Shown: piece after piece, positions 16,966 to 26,317 of the stretch
Layout of the letters: every line of letters begins with the position of its first letter
Position numbering within the stretch: position 1 is the stretch's first letter
Assembly: GCF_001679005.1 (NCBI RefSeq)
Contig: NZ_LXTW01000001.1
Location: 20,429-84,428 of the forward strand
Source of the DNA: Moraxella nonliquefaciens
Lineage (GTDB): Bacteria > Pseudomonadota > Gammaproteobacteria > Pseudomonadales > Moraxellaceae
Length of the DNA stretch: 64,000 bases
Reading direction: 5' to 3'
Notes under the pieces: model-generated
What the model saw: the letters and a program-made list of their open reading frames with translations, nothing else
What the model was told of the DNA's origin: nothing
Databases searched by the model: none
Translations under genes and position numbers: made by a program

Positions 16966-18138
16966 ATGACAACCCTATCTCCAACAGACGTGGTGATTAT
17001 AGATGGCGTACGCACCGCCATGGGCAAATCCAAAAATGGCATGTTTCGCCATGTACGCTCTGAGAACCTATCAGCCCAGCTGATGGATGCCTTGATAAAG
17101 CGAAATGATTTTAACCCCAATGACATAGAAGATGTGATTTGGGGCTGTGTCAATCAAACGCTAGAACAAGGCTGGAACATCGCCCGCCACGCAAGCCTAT
17201 TGGCAGGCATTCCAAAACACGTCGCAGGACAAACGGTAAACCGCCTGTGTGGCTCGTCCATGCAAGCCCTACACACCGCCGCCGCCCAAATCATGACCCA
17301 TCAAGGTGATGTTTTTATCATCGGTGGTGTGGAGCATATGGGGCATGTTGCCATGATGCATGGTGTGGACATCAACCCTAGTAGCTCCAAATACATTGCC
17401 AAAGCATCCAACATGATGGGGCTGACCGCTGAGATGCTTGGGCGTATGAATGACATCAGCCGAGATGAACAAGATGAATTTGCCCTAGGCTCACACATGA
17501 AGGCAGTCAAAGCCACCCAAGAAGGGCGATTTGATAAAGAAATCGTGGGCGTAGAAGGGCATGATGAAAACGGCAATTTGCAACTATGCACGGTGGATGA
17601 AGTCATTCGTTTTGATGCGAGTTTAGAAAGTCTAAAAAAGCTAAGAGCTGTCTTTGACCCTGTCAATGGCACGGTAACAGCAGGTTCATCATCCGCCCTA
17701 TCAGACGGTGCATCCGCCATGCTCATCATGTCAGCCGCCAAAGCCAAAGAGTTAGGGCTGACCCCACGAGCCAAAATTCGCTCTATGGCAGTGGCAGGCT
17801 GTGATGCGGCCATTATGGGTTATGGCCCTGTGCCTGCCACTCAAAAAGCACTCAAACGAGCAGGACTGTCCATCCATGACATCCAAACAGTGGAGCTAAA
17901 CGAAGCATTCGCCGCCCAAAGCTTATCGGTGCTAAAAGGTTTGGGGTTATACGACAAGCAAGACATTGTCAATCATAATGGTGGGGCGATTGCCCTAGGA
18001 CATCCCTTAGGTTGTTCAGGGGCTAGAATTACCACAACTTTGCTTAATGTCATGGAACAACAAGACACCCAAATCGGACTTGCAACTATGTGTATTGGGC
18101 TTGGGCAGGGGATTGCGACTGTGATTGAGCGGATGTGA
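16966..18138 (+). CDS. fadA: Acetyl-CoA C-acyltransferase (beta-oxidation thiolase)
   Basis: A 390-residue thiolase. The acyl-accepting Cys is in NRLCGSSMQALH, the catalytic His in GGAIALGHPLGCSGAR, and the second Cys in MCIGLGQG. It cleaves 3-ketoacyl-CoA with CoA to acetyl-CoA and a shortened acyl-CoA and associates with FadB. Length and N-terminus (DVVIIDGVRTAMGKSK) match the FadA subfamily. A good terminator follows at 18155. A 46-base stretch near its 3' end (18040-18085) recurs almost unchanged at 26026-26070, on the far side of the Zorya operon. Confidence 0.95.
   Translation: MTTLSPTDVVIIDGVRTAMGKSKNGMFRHVRSENLSAQLMDALIKRNDFNPNDIEDVIWGCVNQTLEQGWNIARHASLLAGIPKHVAGQTVNRLCGSSMQALHTAAAQIMTHQGDVFIIGGVEHMGHVAMMHGVDINPSSSKYIAKASNMMGLTAEMLGRMNDISRDEQDEFALGSHMKAVKATQEGRFDKEIVGVEGHDENGNLQLCTVDEVIRFDASLESLKKLRAVFDPVNGTVTAGSSSALSDGASAMLIMSAAKAKELGLTPRAKIRSMAVAGCDAAIMGYGPVPATQKALKRAGLSIHDIQTVELNEAFAAQSLSVLKGLGLYDKQDIVNHNGGAIALGHPLGCSGARITTTLLNVMEQQDTQIGLATMCIGLGQGIATVIERM
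18040..18085. repeat. Left copy of a 45-46 bp direct repeat (inside fadA) flanking the Zorya operon
   Basis: This segment of fadA matches 26026-26070 with one substitution (T/C at the ninth base) and one single-base deletion in the right copy. Identity stops sharply at both ends. The two copies bracket the whole zorABCD operon, about 8 kb apart, as expected for an insertion-associated duplication. Confidence 0.85.
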
Positions 18139-18154
18139 TTCAAACACAATAAGG

Positions 18155-18187
18155 AATAAGGGCGTAGCGATACGCTCTTATTTTTTT
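18155..18187 (+). terminator. Rho-independent terminator after fadA
   Basis: AATAAGGGCGTA (18155-18166), loop GCGA, and TACGCTCTTATT (18171-18182) form a 12-bp stem with one wobble, followed by seven T. It ends fadBA transcription ahead of the Zorya operon. The rest of the gap to 18436 is AT-rich; it holds TTGACA at 18365 and TATACA at 18393, but their 22-base spacing is too long for a standard promoter, and a lone TATAAT is at 18345. Confidence 0.8.
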
Positions 18188-18436
18188 ACAATATCATTAG
18201 CACTGCAAAATAACGATTTTATGGTATTTTTAGTCGCCTTTATCTTGTGGCGTTTGCCAAAAATTCGTACTTAAAACAGCAGGGCAGTCGCCCATCTTTT
18301 TATACAAAAAATTATTTCTGTAAATCTTAAAATATAAATTATGTTATAATTGTGTTATAAAGGTTTGACATATCCTCACTAAACTTAACTGGTATACAAT
18401 AGTAATTTTTCTATATTTATTTGGTTGAATTATATT

Positions 18437-20599
18437 ATGAGCTTTTGGGAAATTTTTAGAAAATTATTGCCCTTCTCTGGCAATGAGCCGAGTGATTGGA
18501 TTATTACCATCGCAGTCATCATTTTGTGGATGGTTCTTATATCAAACATTCTGCGTGGTTGGATTGAATATAAAAACAAATCAAAAAAAATAAAAAATTT
18601 TAAACATACTATAGATGAAATAAATACTGTGGATGAAATATCTTTTGATGAAGATGAGAAATTACAAAATTCTTGGAAATATTTTCAAAAAAATCTCATT
18701 GAAGTTTCTGAAAATGACCAAAAAAACACTTACCGTATCTATGATGCTAGTCAATTTTTTACGCTAAATACAGTTTTTAAAAGGATTGGTAGTGCCCAAT
18801 TTTCCAATACCTCATCGTTGCTATTGAGCATTGGATTACTTGGAACTTTTATTGGATTATTTTATGGATTGGTGCAATTAAATTTGGATGATGCTGAAAA
18901 ATTGCAAGCATCTATGAATCAGCTTATTCGTGCTTCTGGGGCAAAATTTGCTTCATCCATTTGGGGTCTTGGGTTGTCCATTTTTTTTGGCATCTATGAA
19001 AGATGGCTTACTCAAAAAGCAAAAAATAGCCTTATTGAATTACAAGATGCCATCAATGAATTATATCTCAGTGCATTTTCTGAACAAAACTTACTCAATT
19101 TAGAGAGTATTGGAACACAAAATAAAAAATTATTAAATGATTTAAATGTTACTGCTTCCACGCATAATGAAACCAGCCAATCTGGTTTTGTTTTATTAAA
19201 AAATCAATTAGAACAAAATCATAATGAAAGCCAAAAATTTTTAAATGGAATTTATCAGGTTCTTCGTAAAGAACATGAAGAGAATAATGACTTTCATAAG
19301 CAATCATTAGCATTATTTCAAGACATTAAGAAAAACCAAGAAGAGACAAATGAGCAACTACTAAGACATTTAGAAGAAATCAGTCAGAGCAATACATCAT
19401 TACTGGAAAATAACCAAGAGCAACTAGAACGTTTAAAAGAGCAGATAGAAGTGTTAAATGGTCTGGCGATGGACATTGCCGAAGAATTGCCACGCCTAAT
19501 GACCAATGCTGTATCTGAATCAATGGACAGTTTGGTTAAGCACATTGGCGGTTCAGAAGATAACACCCTACATGATGCCATTATCTCTGGTACAGGAGCG
19601 AACTTTTCAGAGAAACTAGACAAAGTTTTACAGGATTTTATGGTTGAAGTCAAGAAATCCACAGGCTCAGATGTAGAAAATATCAATAAAACGATTGGTA
19701 ATATTTCCTCTATTACCCAAACACTAAATGATGATATAAGTAATTTAACAGAACAAATGACAAAATTATTGAATAATATTCAAGAAAAGATTGATGACCA
19801 AGCAACTAAAAATGGCGAAGCAAGTAATAGTATCAAGATAAGTGCAGAAAATGCAGGTGATGAGATTAAAAATGCCTTATCTCCAATTTCTACCACCTTA
19901 AAAGAATTTAATGATTTAGTTTCACAAGCTAAAAATCATTTACAAATCATCCCTGATTATTTAGAACAATTTGAAACTGCAACAGGGAATTTAAAAGATT
20001 CTGCTAACAATACCTTATCAGCAAGCGATAGATTGCAAGAAAGTAGCATAAAGTTAGCATCTACCAGCAATCAATTAACGACAACCATGGATGATTTTAA
20101 TAAGGGTTTGGATAATATTACCGATAAGCTTAAAGTTATCCCAACCGAATTGCATGGTATTTTAAAGATGATTGAACAAGTCTCTAATAATGCTAACAGT
20201 ACTTATTTAGAATTATCTAGTCAGCACAAACAGTTGTTAACCACCAACCAACAATTGATGACTCATTGGATAAAAGGGCTTGAAGACTATCAAGATAAAA
20301 CAGATGATTTTGTTAAGCAAATATTGAGCGATATGGAACAACACATCAAACAGGTGTTACAAGAAGCTAAAAAGGATTTGAATGATTATAAATCTAAAAG
20401 CGATGAACACATCCAAACTAATTTGGCAAAATATGAAGAAATGATTCAAGTCTTTATTAAAAAAGCAGATGGACTTATTAATACAACTTTTGCCAATTTT
20501 GATGGTTCTTTGAGTAAATTTGCCTCTGAATTAGCAGGAGCGATTGAAGAATTGAATGGAGCGATTGAGATTTTAAACCAAAAATTGCAAGGTAGATAG
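18437..20599 (+). CDS. zorA: Zorya anti-phage system protein ZorA (MotA/ExbB-like proton-channel subunit with long tail)
   Basis: A 720-residue protein. Hydrophobic segments lie at about 21-43, 127-148 (LLLSIGLLGTFIGLFYGLVQ) and 171-188 (FASSIWGLGLSIFFGIY), the MotA/TolQ/ExbB channel arrangement. They are followed by some 500 residues of Gln/Asn/Lys/Glu-rich coiled coil, the long cytoplasmic tail characteristic of ZorA. With ZorB it forms a membrane motor powered by ion flow that senses phage entry (known from studied Zorya systems). The start is taken at ATG 18437; a TTG at 18425 is also in frame. First gene of a tight four-gene operon, visibly more AT-rich than fadBA or dnaK, which suggests acquisition by transfer. 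Confidence 0.93.
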   Translation: MSFWEIFRKLLPFSGNEPSDWIITIAVIILWMVLISNILRGWIEYKNKSKKIKNFKHTIDEINTVDEISFDEDEKLQNSWKYFQKNLIEVSENDQKNTYRIYDASQFFTLNTVFKRIGSAQFSNTSSLLLSIGLLGTFIGLFYGLVQLNLDDAEKLQASMNQLIRASGAKFASSIWGLGLSIFFGIYERWLTQKAKNSLIELQDAINELYLSAFSEQNLLNLESIGTQNKKLLNDLNVTASTHNETSQSGFVLLKNQLEQNHNESQKFLNGIYQVLRKEHEENNDFHKQSLALFQDIKKNQEETNEQLLRHLEEISQSNTSLLENNQEQLERLKEQIEVLNGLAMDIAEELPRLMTNAVSESMDSLVKHIGGSEDNTLHDAIISGTGANFSEKLDKVLQDFMVEVKKSTGSDVENINKTIGNISSITQTLNDDISNLTEQMTKLLNNIQEKIDDQATKNGEASNSIKISAENAGDEIKNALSPISTTLKEFNDLVSQAKNHLQIIPDYLEQFETATGNLKDSANNTLSASDRLQESSIKLASTSNQLTTTMDDFNKGLDNITDKLKVIPTELHGILKMIEQVSNNANSTYLELSSQHKQLLTTNQQLMTHWIKGLEDYQDKTDDFVKQILSDMEQHIKQVLQEAKKDLNDYKSKSDEHIQTNLAKYEEMIQVFIKKADGLINTTFANFDGSLSKFASELAGAIEELNGAIEILNQKLQGR

Positions 20600-20601
20600 T
20601 A

Positions 20602-21273
20602 ATGAGACGCTCTGTACCAACCACTCAAAATAATCATGATGATGGGCATTATTGGATTTCTATTTCTGATTTAATGACTTCTTTATTATTTATTTTTATT
20701 ATTATTTTGGCTTATACCATACATTCATTTAACAAAAAATCTGATAGATTTGAAGAAAGTTTTCATTCAAGAAGTGAATTATTGACAGATTTACAATCAA
20801 CCTTAAACCAAAAAAATATCAATGTGGATATTGACCCAAAAAATGGTAATATGCGAATTAAATCCGATGCTTTTTTTGATGTTGGGTCGGCAGATTTAAA
20901 TCCAGAAGGGCAAACTGTTATTATAATTATTACACAAGAAATCAAACAACAAATGCAAAATGAAAAATATAAAAAGGCAATTGATACCATATTCATAGAA
21001 GGTCATACGGATGATGTACCAATTATGGCAAATTATGGCAGGCGTTGGACAAATATGGAATTGTCTGCCCAAAGAGCGATTAACACTTATTTGATGATGG
21101 ACAGTGGTGCAAATATCAAAGAAATGATTAATCGTGATGGTCGCTATTTGTTTTCTTATAGTGGTTATGCTGAGAGTCGCCCCATTAGCGATAATGACAG
21201 CGAACAAGGTAGAGCTAAAAATAGACGGATTGAGCTATTTTTTGCCCTAACAAGCCCAAAATTGGAAGAATGA
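20602..21273 (+). CDS. zorB: Zorya anti-phage system protein ZorB (MotB/OmpA-like peptidoglycan-binding subunit)
   Basis: A 223-residue protein with one N-terminal membrane segment (about 24-40) preceded by ISDLMTSLLF, whose Asp23 corresponds to the ion-carrying Asp of MotB-type proteins. A periplasmic OmpA-like domain follows, with FIEGHTDDVPI, NMELSAQRAINTYL and RAKNRRIELFF, the peptidoglycan-binding motif set. It anchors the ZorA channel to the cell wall. It starts 2 bases after the zorA stop and ends 1 base before zorC, so translation is coupled. Confidence 0.94.
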   Translation: MRRSVPTTQNNHDDGHYWISISDLMTSLLFIFIIILAYTIHSFNKKSDRFEESFHSRSELLTDLQSTLNQKNINVDIDPKNGNMRIKSDAFFDVGSADLNPEGQTVIIIITQEIKQQMQNEKYKKAIDTIFIEGHTDDVPIMANYGRRWTNMELSAQRAINTYLMMDSGANIKEMINRDGRYLFSYSGYAESRPISDNDSEQGRAKNRRIELFFALTSPKLEE

Positions 21274-21274
21274 C

Positions 21275-22711
21275 ATGTCAAACAATCAATATCCAAGCCA
21301 TAATTTTCTAACTACATTGGAGAATGCCAGTCAAAAATTAAGACAAATTGGGCAAGGTAAGGAGATTGGCAAAGACTATGAACGCATAAAAAATAAATTA
21401 ATTATCTATGCAGACAGTCCCAATGAAGAAATAATGTTTGATAATCAAGCAGACATTCGCCGTACGTTATCTGTATTAATACAAGAAGTTTCTAATAAAA
21501 ACGATGTTCTGAAATTATTGATAGAAAAATCAAAATTAAATTCATTATTTAATAACATCAGTAAACAATTAAAAGATGATTACAAAAATATCATTGCCAA
21601 AAAAATGTTGTCGTTATATTATGGGCGTTATTTAAATTTTAGACATTTATCAGAAAAAGAAAGGTTCTATTTCTATCAATTATTAATACATTCGGTGAAT
21701 AATTTTAATGGAAAAAGTATGATTTTATTAAAAGCGAAAGAAAATCAATATATTTTATCAGGGGATTTGCATGAAGCAATTAAAAAATACAAAGAACTAA
21801 AAACCATTGGTCAAGAATTGTCGTTATTAGAAAGTTTTGAAATTTATCAATGTATTAAAATACTTTTTTTAATAGAAAAAGCAAAAGAATGGCGAGTCAA
21901 TCAATGGGATAAAGATGTTGAGTGTGTATTAGAACAAATTTTACAACATAAGAATATCATGGTTGAACAGCGTAATTTATTAGAAGAAACTGTATTCATC
22001 ATATTAAAAAAATGTAAAAGCGTTGATAAAATTATTGACAATTGGTTGAATTTTATTTTTAAGAACATTGGCGACCCACGAATTTTACGTCATCAAAATG
22101 TATGGTTTCGGATAGGAGAAGAGTATTATTATTGGCTAAGAGCAAAATTATCACAAGACGATGTTAGGGCATTTTTGGAAAATATGACTGATGGTCAAGG
22201 TGATGAGGTGTACCAATATCGCCGTCAATTTTGGTTGCAATATATTAAGCATATTCAATATTCAAAAATAATAATGAGTGGTTCTGGTTTGGAATATTTG
22301 AAAGACAATAACCCAGAAATGTACAAAAAGTTTCAATCATATCCAGAATCTTATAGCAAGTTTCATAAACAAACACAAAGGTCTTGTATTTTTATGGATT
22401 TTGGTTCATTTTATGTGATTGAAGGTACACATAATGCAAAACTCAGGTTCTATAAAGACATACCAATTAATTTGAGTAAAAGAAATTATGATTATAAAGA
22501 ATTTTATTCGGGTGAAGCGGACAATGCTTTATTAGAAGATTTTACCCATTATAATTCAGAGAGTTATTATTGGCAGAATCAAGTCAGGTGTTTTATCATG
22601 GATAATTTTAATATCCATGTTAAGTTAGATGGTATCATCCTGAAAGAAGATAAATATCGTCTACAATCAATCAAAGACCATCTGTTTGAAAGAAATCAAT
22701 CTATTTTATAG
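21275..22711 (+). CDS. zorC: Zorya type I protein ZorC (EH-signature domain)
   Basis: A 478-residue soluble, Lys/Glu-rich, mostly helical protein. The C-terminal third contains SGSGLEYLKDNNP, SCIFMDFGSFYVIEGTHNAKLRFY and AKLR-type segments as in the EH_Signature domain of ZorC proteins; the first half is a divergent helical region. Assignment rests on this resemblance plus position: type I Zorya is defined by zorC and zorD following zorAB. ZorC is thought to bind DNA and act with ZorD as the cytoplasmic effector. It begins 1 base after zorB; zorD starts 6 bases after its stop. Confidence 0.85.
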   Translation: MSNNQYPSHNFLTTLENASQKLRQIGQGKEIGKDYERIKNKLIIYADSPNEEIMFDNQADIRRTLSVLIQEVSNKNDVLKLLIEKSKLNSLFNNISKQLKDDYKNIIAKKMLSLYYGRYLNFRHLSEKERFYFYQLLIHSVNNFNGKSMILLKAKENQYILSGDLHEAIKKYKELKTIGQELSLLESFEIYQCIKILFLIEKAKEWRVNQWDKDVECVLEQILQHKNIMVEQRNLLEETVFIILKKCKSVDKIIDNWLNFIFKNIGDPRILRHQNVWFRIGEEYYYWLRAKLSQDDVRAFLENMTDGQGDEVYQYRRQFWLQYIKHIQYSKIIMSGSGLEYLKDNNPEMYKKFQSYPESYSKFHKQTQRSCIFMDFGSFYVIEGTHNAKLRFYKDIPINLSKRNYDYKEFYSGEADNALLEDFTHYNSESYYWQNQVRCFIMDNFNIHVKLDGIILKEDKYRLQSIKDHLFERNQSIL

Positions 22712-22717
22712 TGAGCA

Positions 22718-25700
22718 ATGACAATGCAGTTTATTTTAGACAATGATTTTAAGAAAAGTGTTGCCAGTCAGTTGGTACTTGATGAAATCGCAACAGTGGA
22801 AAATGACATACTGTTTATTGACGGTCAAGATGTCTATAAACTAGAACAAAAACAATTGGCATATTTGGATGCCCCTGATTTTTTTCTTGGATTTATGACG
22901 GTAAAATTTAAATCATACCCAAAACCTTTTCACTATGAATTAAGTTTTAAAGATGAATTTCAAACATTAATTAAAGAATTTGAAGTTGATGGGTGCTTAA
23001 TTAAATATCAGAATCAGAGATATATTTTACCAAAAGAAATGTTTGATATTTATCATATGAATATTAAACAAAAAGAAAATGGTGATATGGATTTATTTTA
23101 TCATCTTCTTGAAAAAATAAAAACAAATACTCATAAAAATATTATTTTAGAAGGCTTGCCAAAAAAAGACATTGTCAATAGTTTACCACCATTGCATATT
23201 GATGTTCAAATGAATGCTGATGGCACAGCAACAATCATGCCTTTTTTACCTAATATTAATGAAAAAAGACAAAAAGAATATCAGGAGCAAATTTTAAATA
23301 GTGATTATATTAAAGCACTTGTTGAAATAAATAAGTACAATGATAAAGAAAGACACCGTATTATCCATATTATGCACCCAAAAGATGTGGAGGCTTATAA
23401 AAGATTAAGTCAAATTGGCGTAATTGAGAAAGAGAATGTGGTAAAATTTATTCAAAATCCTGCTCCATTTATTTTGCTTGACGATGAAAATCAAGATGAT
23501 TTACCCATCCATTTTGACAGTTATCGCATATTGGGTATGGGCGAGCCTTATGTAGGTTATTTTGGCTCAAAATCTTTGGACTCACCGATTGCCAAAGCCT
23601 TGTTGGGTGCAGGCGACATGCAAATGGTAATAGAGGTAAAAAATAAAATTAAAGAAATTTGTCATGAAAAAACACCAGAAGAAATAAAAGAATTTAAAGA
23701 AAAAATACAGCAAGCCATTGCTGAAAACCAAGATGGTTTTATTATTAAAGAAGAATTTTTTCCAAAAGAAAGTTTTGCTACCATATTGAAAGCATTAAAT
23801 GGCATTATTAGAAAAGCAGAAGAAAAAAGAATAGACTCTCCAACAAAAATTGTTATTAGTATTGGTCCAAATGATGAATGGGATATTATTGTTCCAAATC
23901 ATAATAAAAAACATCTAAATCAGATTAATACCCAAAATAATAATAAAGGCGAAACTTATAATAACTTTAAACCAAATTTTGAGCCAAAATATTATCAGAT
24001 ACAGGGGGTGAATTGGTTGATTGACCTATACCAAAATCAATTCCGTGGCGGTATCTTAGCTGATGATATGGGGCTTGGAAAGACATTTCAAATGCTTGCC
24101 TTTATCAATTATTTATTACATATAGATGGTAATTTTAAAGGTAAGCGTATTTTAATTGTTACACCAACTGTTTTATTAAACAATTGGAAAGAAGAGTTTG
24201 AAAAATTTTTTAAAGAAGATATTTATAAAGACCTAAATATTCATATTGTGCATGGTAAAGATTTAAGAAAAAGAAGGCAGGTTAATAAAAATGAACAAGG
24301 GGTTTATAATAGCTTTGATGTAAAAAATTTCTTACAAAGACCTTTGGATATTTTGATTACATCCTATGAAACTTTATCAAACTATCAATACAGTTTTGCC
24401 CAAAAAGAATTTAACTGGGGTTGTGTGATTTATGATGAAGCTCATAAAATAAAAAACCCCAATGCTCAAATATCTCAAGCTTCTCGTGCAATTAGTAGCG
24501 AAGTTGATTTTAGTGTATTATTGACAGGGACACCAATTGAGAATGAATTAAGAGATTTATGGGCATTATTTGATGTTTTTGACCCACAACATTTTGGTAG
24601 TTGGAAAAAATTTAAAAAAGAATATGTAGGCAGAAAAAATGATGTCAATCAGGTAGAGCACAGGTTAAGAGAACATGCCTCAAATTATTTATTACGCCGC
24701 CTTAAAAAAGATTATTTAAAAGAATTGCCAAGAAAATTTGAGAAAATTCACGAAGTTTTGTTTAATGATGATGAAAGTAGATACTATGTAGAATGTCTAA
24801 ATAGTAATGAAATTGCATTGACTCGTTTGCATAAATTAAAGAGTTTTTCACTTAGTGGTATTTTAGATGATAAAAAATTCATGAATGATTTTAGTAAAAT
24901 AAATAAACTTATATCATTATTAAAAACCATTAAGCAAAATAATGAAAAAGCCATTATATTTATCATAGAAAGAGCGGTACAAAATTTGATAAAGTTTGGT
25001 ATTGAACAAAAATTTGACATTGATGTCTCTATTATTAATGGAGATAATAACAGTTCTAATAATGTTCAAGTCATTTTAGATAAATTTAATAAAATAACGG
25101 GATTTGGGGTAATTATTTTATCACCTTTGTCAGCAGGAGTTGGTTTAACGATTACCAGTGCCAATCATGTCATTCATTATGAACGATGGTGGAATGCTTC
25201 CAAGGAAGATCAAGCCAGTGATCGTGCTTATCGCATTGGACAACAAAAAGATGTTTATATTCATTATATTTTGGGTGAATTACCAACACATCAAATGGAG
25301 AAAATTGCTAAAAACCATCAAGATGAGACCAAAGAATTTTATAGTATAGACAGAGCAATTCATCAACTAATCAGCCAAAAAAGACAAACAGCAGGATTTT
25401 TAATTCCACAAAAAAATATCACCATGCATGAAGTTTTGGGTGTAACAATGCAAGAATCACCCAATGAAATTTTGATTGAGAAATTAAAAGCGTTGTCATG
25501 GCAAGAGTTTGAGTTATTAATTAAAAAAATGTATGAAAAGCAGGGGTATTACTGCCAATTAACACCAATTGGGCAACAAGATTTTGGAGCGGACATTATC
25601 GCCAAAAAAGATGATGAAATCATTGCCATTCAGTGTAAGCATGCTAAAAATGGCAGAAATAGAAATGATGATGCAGTTATTGCTTTAATTAATCAAGCAA

Positions 25701-25879
25701 AACCCTTTTATGATGCAAGTCAATTTGTTGCAGTTACCAATGCTGGTTTTAATGAACATTCAAAAAATCAAGCAAAGCTTAATAATATTAAATTGATTGA
25801 AATTTCTGAATTGATTTATTATTTGGATAAATATGATGTTGCATTAGACTTCTTGAAAAACCAGCAAAATCAAATCTGA
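22718..25879 (+). CDS. zorD: Zorya type I protein ZorD (SNF2-type helicase fused to Mrr-like nuclease)
   Basis: A 1053-residue protein. An N-terminal region of about 420 residues of less recognisable sequence leads into an SNF2 helicase core: Walker A ADDMGLGKT (about 450), the DEAH box YDEAHKIKN (about 573), LTGTPIENELRDLW, and motif VI QASDRAYRIGQ. At the C-terminus (about 925-1035) is an Mrr-like PD-(D/E)XK nuclease domain: WQEFELLIKKMYEKQGY, then D-F-G-A-D-I (about 955) and the Q-C-K motif (about 973). It would translocate on and cut invading DNA once the ZorAB motor signals. All motifs are intact. Last gene of the operon. Confidence 0.93.
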   Translation: MTMQFILDNDFKKSVASQLVLDEIATVENDILFIDGQDVYKLEQKQLAYLDAPDFFLGFMTVKFKSYPKPFHYELSFKDEFQTLIKEFEVDGCLIKYQNQRYILPKEMFDIYHMNIKQKENGDMDLFYHLLEKIKTNTHKNIILEGLPKKDIVNSLPPLHIDVQMNADGTATIMPFLPNINEKRQKEYQEQILNSDYIKALVEINKYNDKERHRIIHIMHPKDVEAYKRLSQIGVIEKENVVKFIQNPAPFILLDDENQDDLPIHFDSYRILGMGEPYVGYFGSKSLDSPIAKALLGAGDMQMVIEVKNKIKEICHEKTPEEIKEFKEKIQQAIAENQDGFIIKEEFFPKESFATILKALNGIIRKAEEKRIDSPTKIVISIGPNDEWDIIVPNHNKKHLNQINTQNNNKGETYNNFKPNFEPKYYQIQGVNWLIDLYQNQFRGGILADDMGLGKTFQMLAFINYLLHIDGNFKGKRILIVTPTVLLNNWKEEFEKFFKEDIYKDLNIHIVHGKDLRKRRQVNKNEQGVYNSFDVKNFLQRPLDILITSYETLSNYQYSFAQKEFNWGCVIYDEAHKIKNPNAQISQASRAISSEVDFSVLLTGTPIENELRDLWALFDVFDPQHFGSWKKFKKEYVGRKNDVNQVEHRLREHASNYLLRRLKKDYLKELPRKFEKIHEVLFNDDESRYYVECLNSNEIALTRLHKLKSFSLSGILDDKKFMNDFSKINKLISLLKTIKQNNEKAIIFIIERAVQNLIKFGIEQKFDIDVSIINGDNNSSNNVQVILDKFNKITGFGVIILSPLSAGVGLTITSANHVIHYERWWNASKEDQASDRAYRIGQQKDVYIHYILGELPTHQMEKIAKNHQDETKEFYSIDRAIHQLISQKRQTAGFLIPQKNITMHEVLGVTMQESPNEILIEKLKALSWQEFELLIKKMYEKQGYYCQLTPIGQQDFGADIIAKKDDEIIAIQCKHAKNGRNRNDDAVIALINQAKPFYDASQFVAVTNAGFNEHSKNQAKLNNIKLIEISELIYYLDKYDVALDFLKNQQNQI

Positions 25880-26025
25880 AAATTCCACCAATGCCTACAC
25901 TTCATTTTAAATTCTGGTATGGCATCTTTCGGTGCATGATTTGTTAGATGAATACAAAGTGGGCGATAGGGATTATCAGGATTATCAGTCTTATACTGGC
26001 TTAACTGACAAACATACAAAGGAGG

Positions 26026-26070
26026 TTGCTTAACGTCATGGACAACAAGACACCCAAATCGGACTTGCAA
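26026..26070. repeat. Right copy of the fadA-derived direct repeat flanking the Zorya operon
   Basis: A 45-base sequence matching 18040-18085 within fadA (one substitution, one deleted base). The deletion shifts the thiolase frame and the downstream sequence does not continue fadA, so this is only a fragment and not a second thiolase gene. Confidence 0.85.
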
Positions 26071-26159
26071 TCATCTGCAATAAACATGGTTGCAAAGTTG
26101 CCCTAAACCTGTGTATTAAGTTGTAGATTTATATAAAAAATGTTAAGGGCAAACTAAAA

Positions 26160-26194
26160 GGACTAAGTTTCTGTTAAGTGCAGAAACTTAGTCC
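26160..26194. terminator. Perfect 14-bp inverted repeat, possible bidirectional terminator or element end
   Basis: GGACTAAGTTTCTG (26160-26173), loop TTAAGTG, and its exact complement (26181-26194). Convergent position between zorD (plus) and dnaK (minus) suits a terminator, but there is no long T tract on either side (AATTAAGTTTTG on one, AGTTTGCCC on the other). A transposon end is the alternative. Confidence 0.5.
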
Positions 26195-26317
26195 AATTAA
26201 GTTTTGTTAAACCGTTTTGTTAAACCACTGGCAACAATCTAATCTTTTATCTGATGATGTCAAACATTATCTAAGATTTGCAATTGATGAGATTGACCAA
26301 TGGTAACCCATCAAAAA

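Larger units (their letters stand above)
25880..26317. other. Intergenic region with gene remnants between zorD and dnaK
   Basis: No complete gene. On the plus strand a short open tail ends HDLLDEYKVGDRDYQDYQSY...KEVA with its stop at 26030-26032, inside the right direct repeat. A second open tail, LSDDVKHYLRFAIDEIDQW, ends at 26305. Neither has a start or a recognised family; both look like 3' ends of lost genes. A perfect 14-bp inverted repeat sits at 26160-26194. Confidence 0.6.

Noticed and set aside
26035..26100. Second fadA or thiolase pseudogene
   Set aside because: Only 45 bases match fadA and the flanks do not continue the gene in any frame, so a short duplication is the better explanation.
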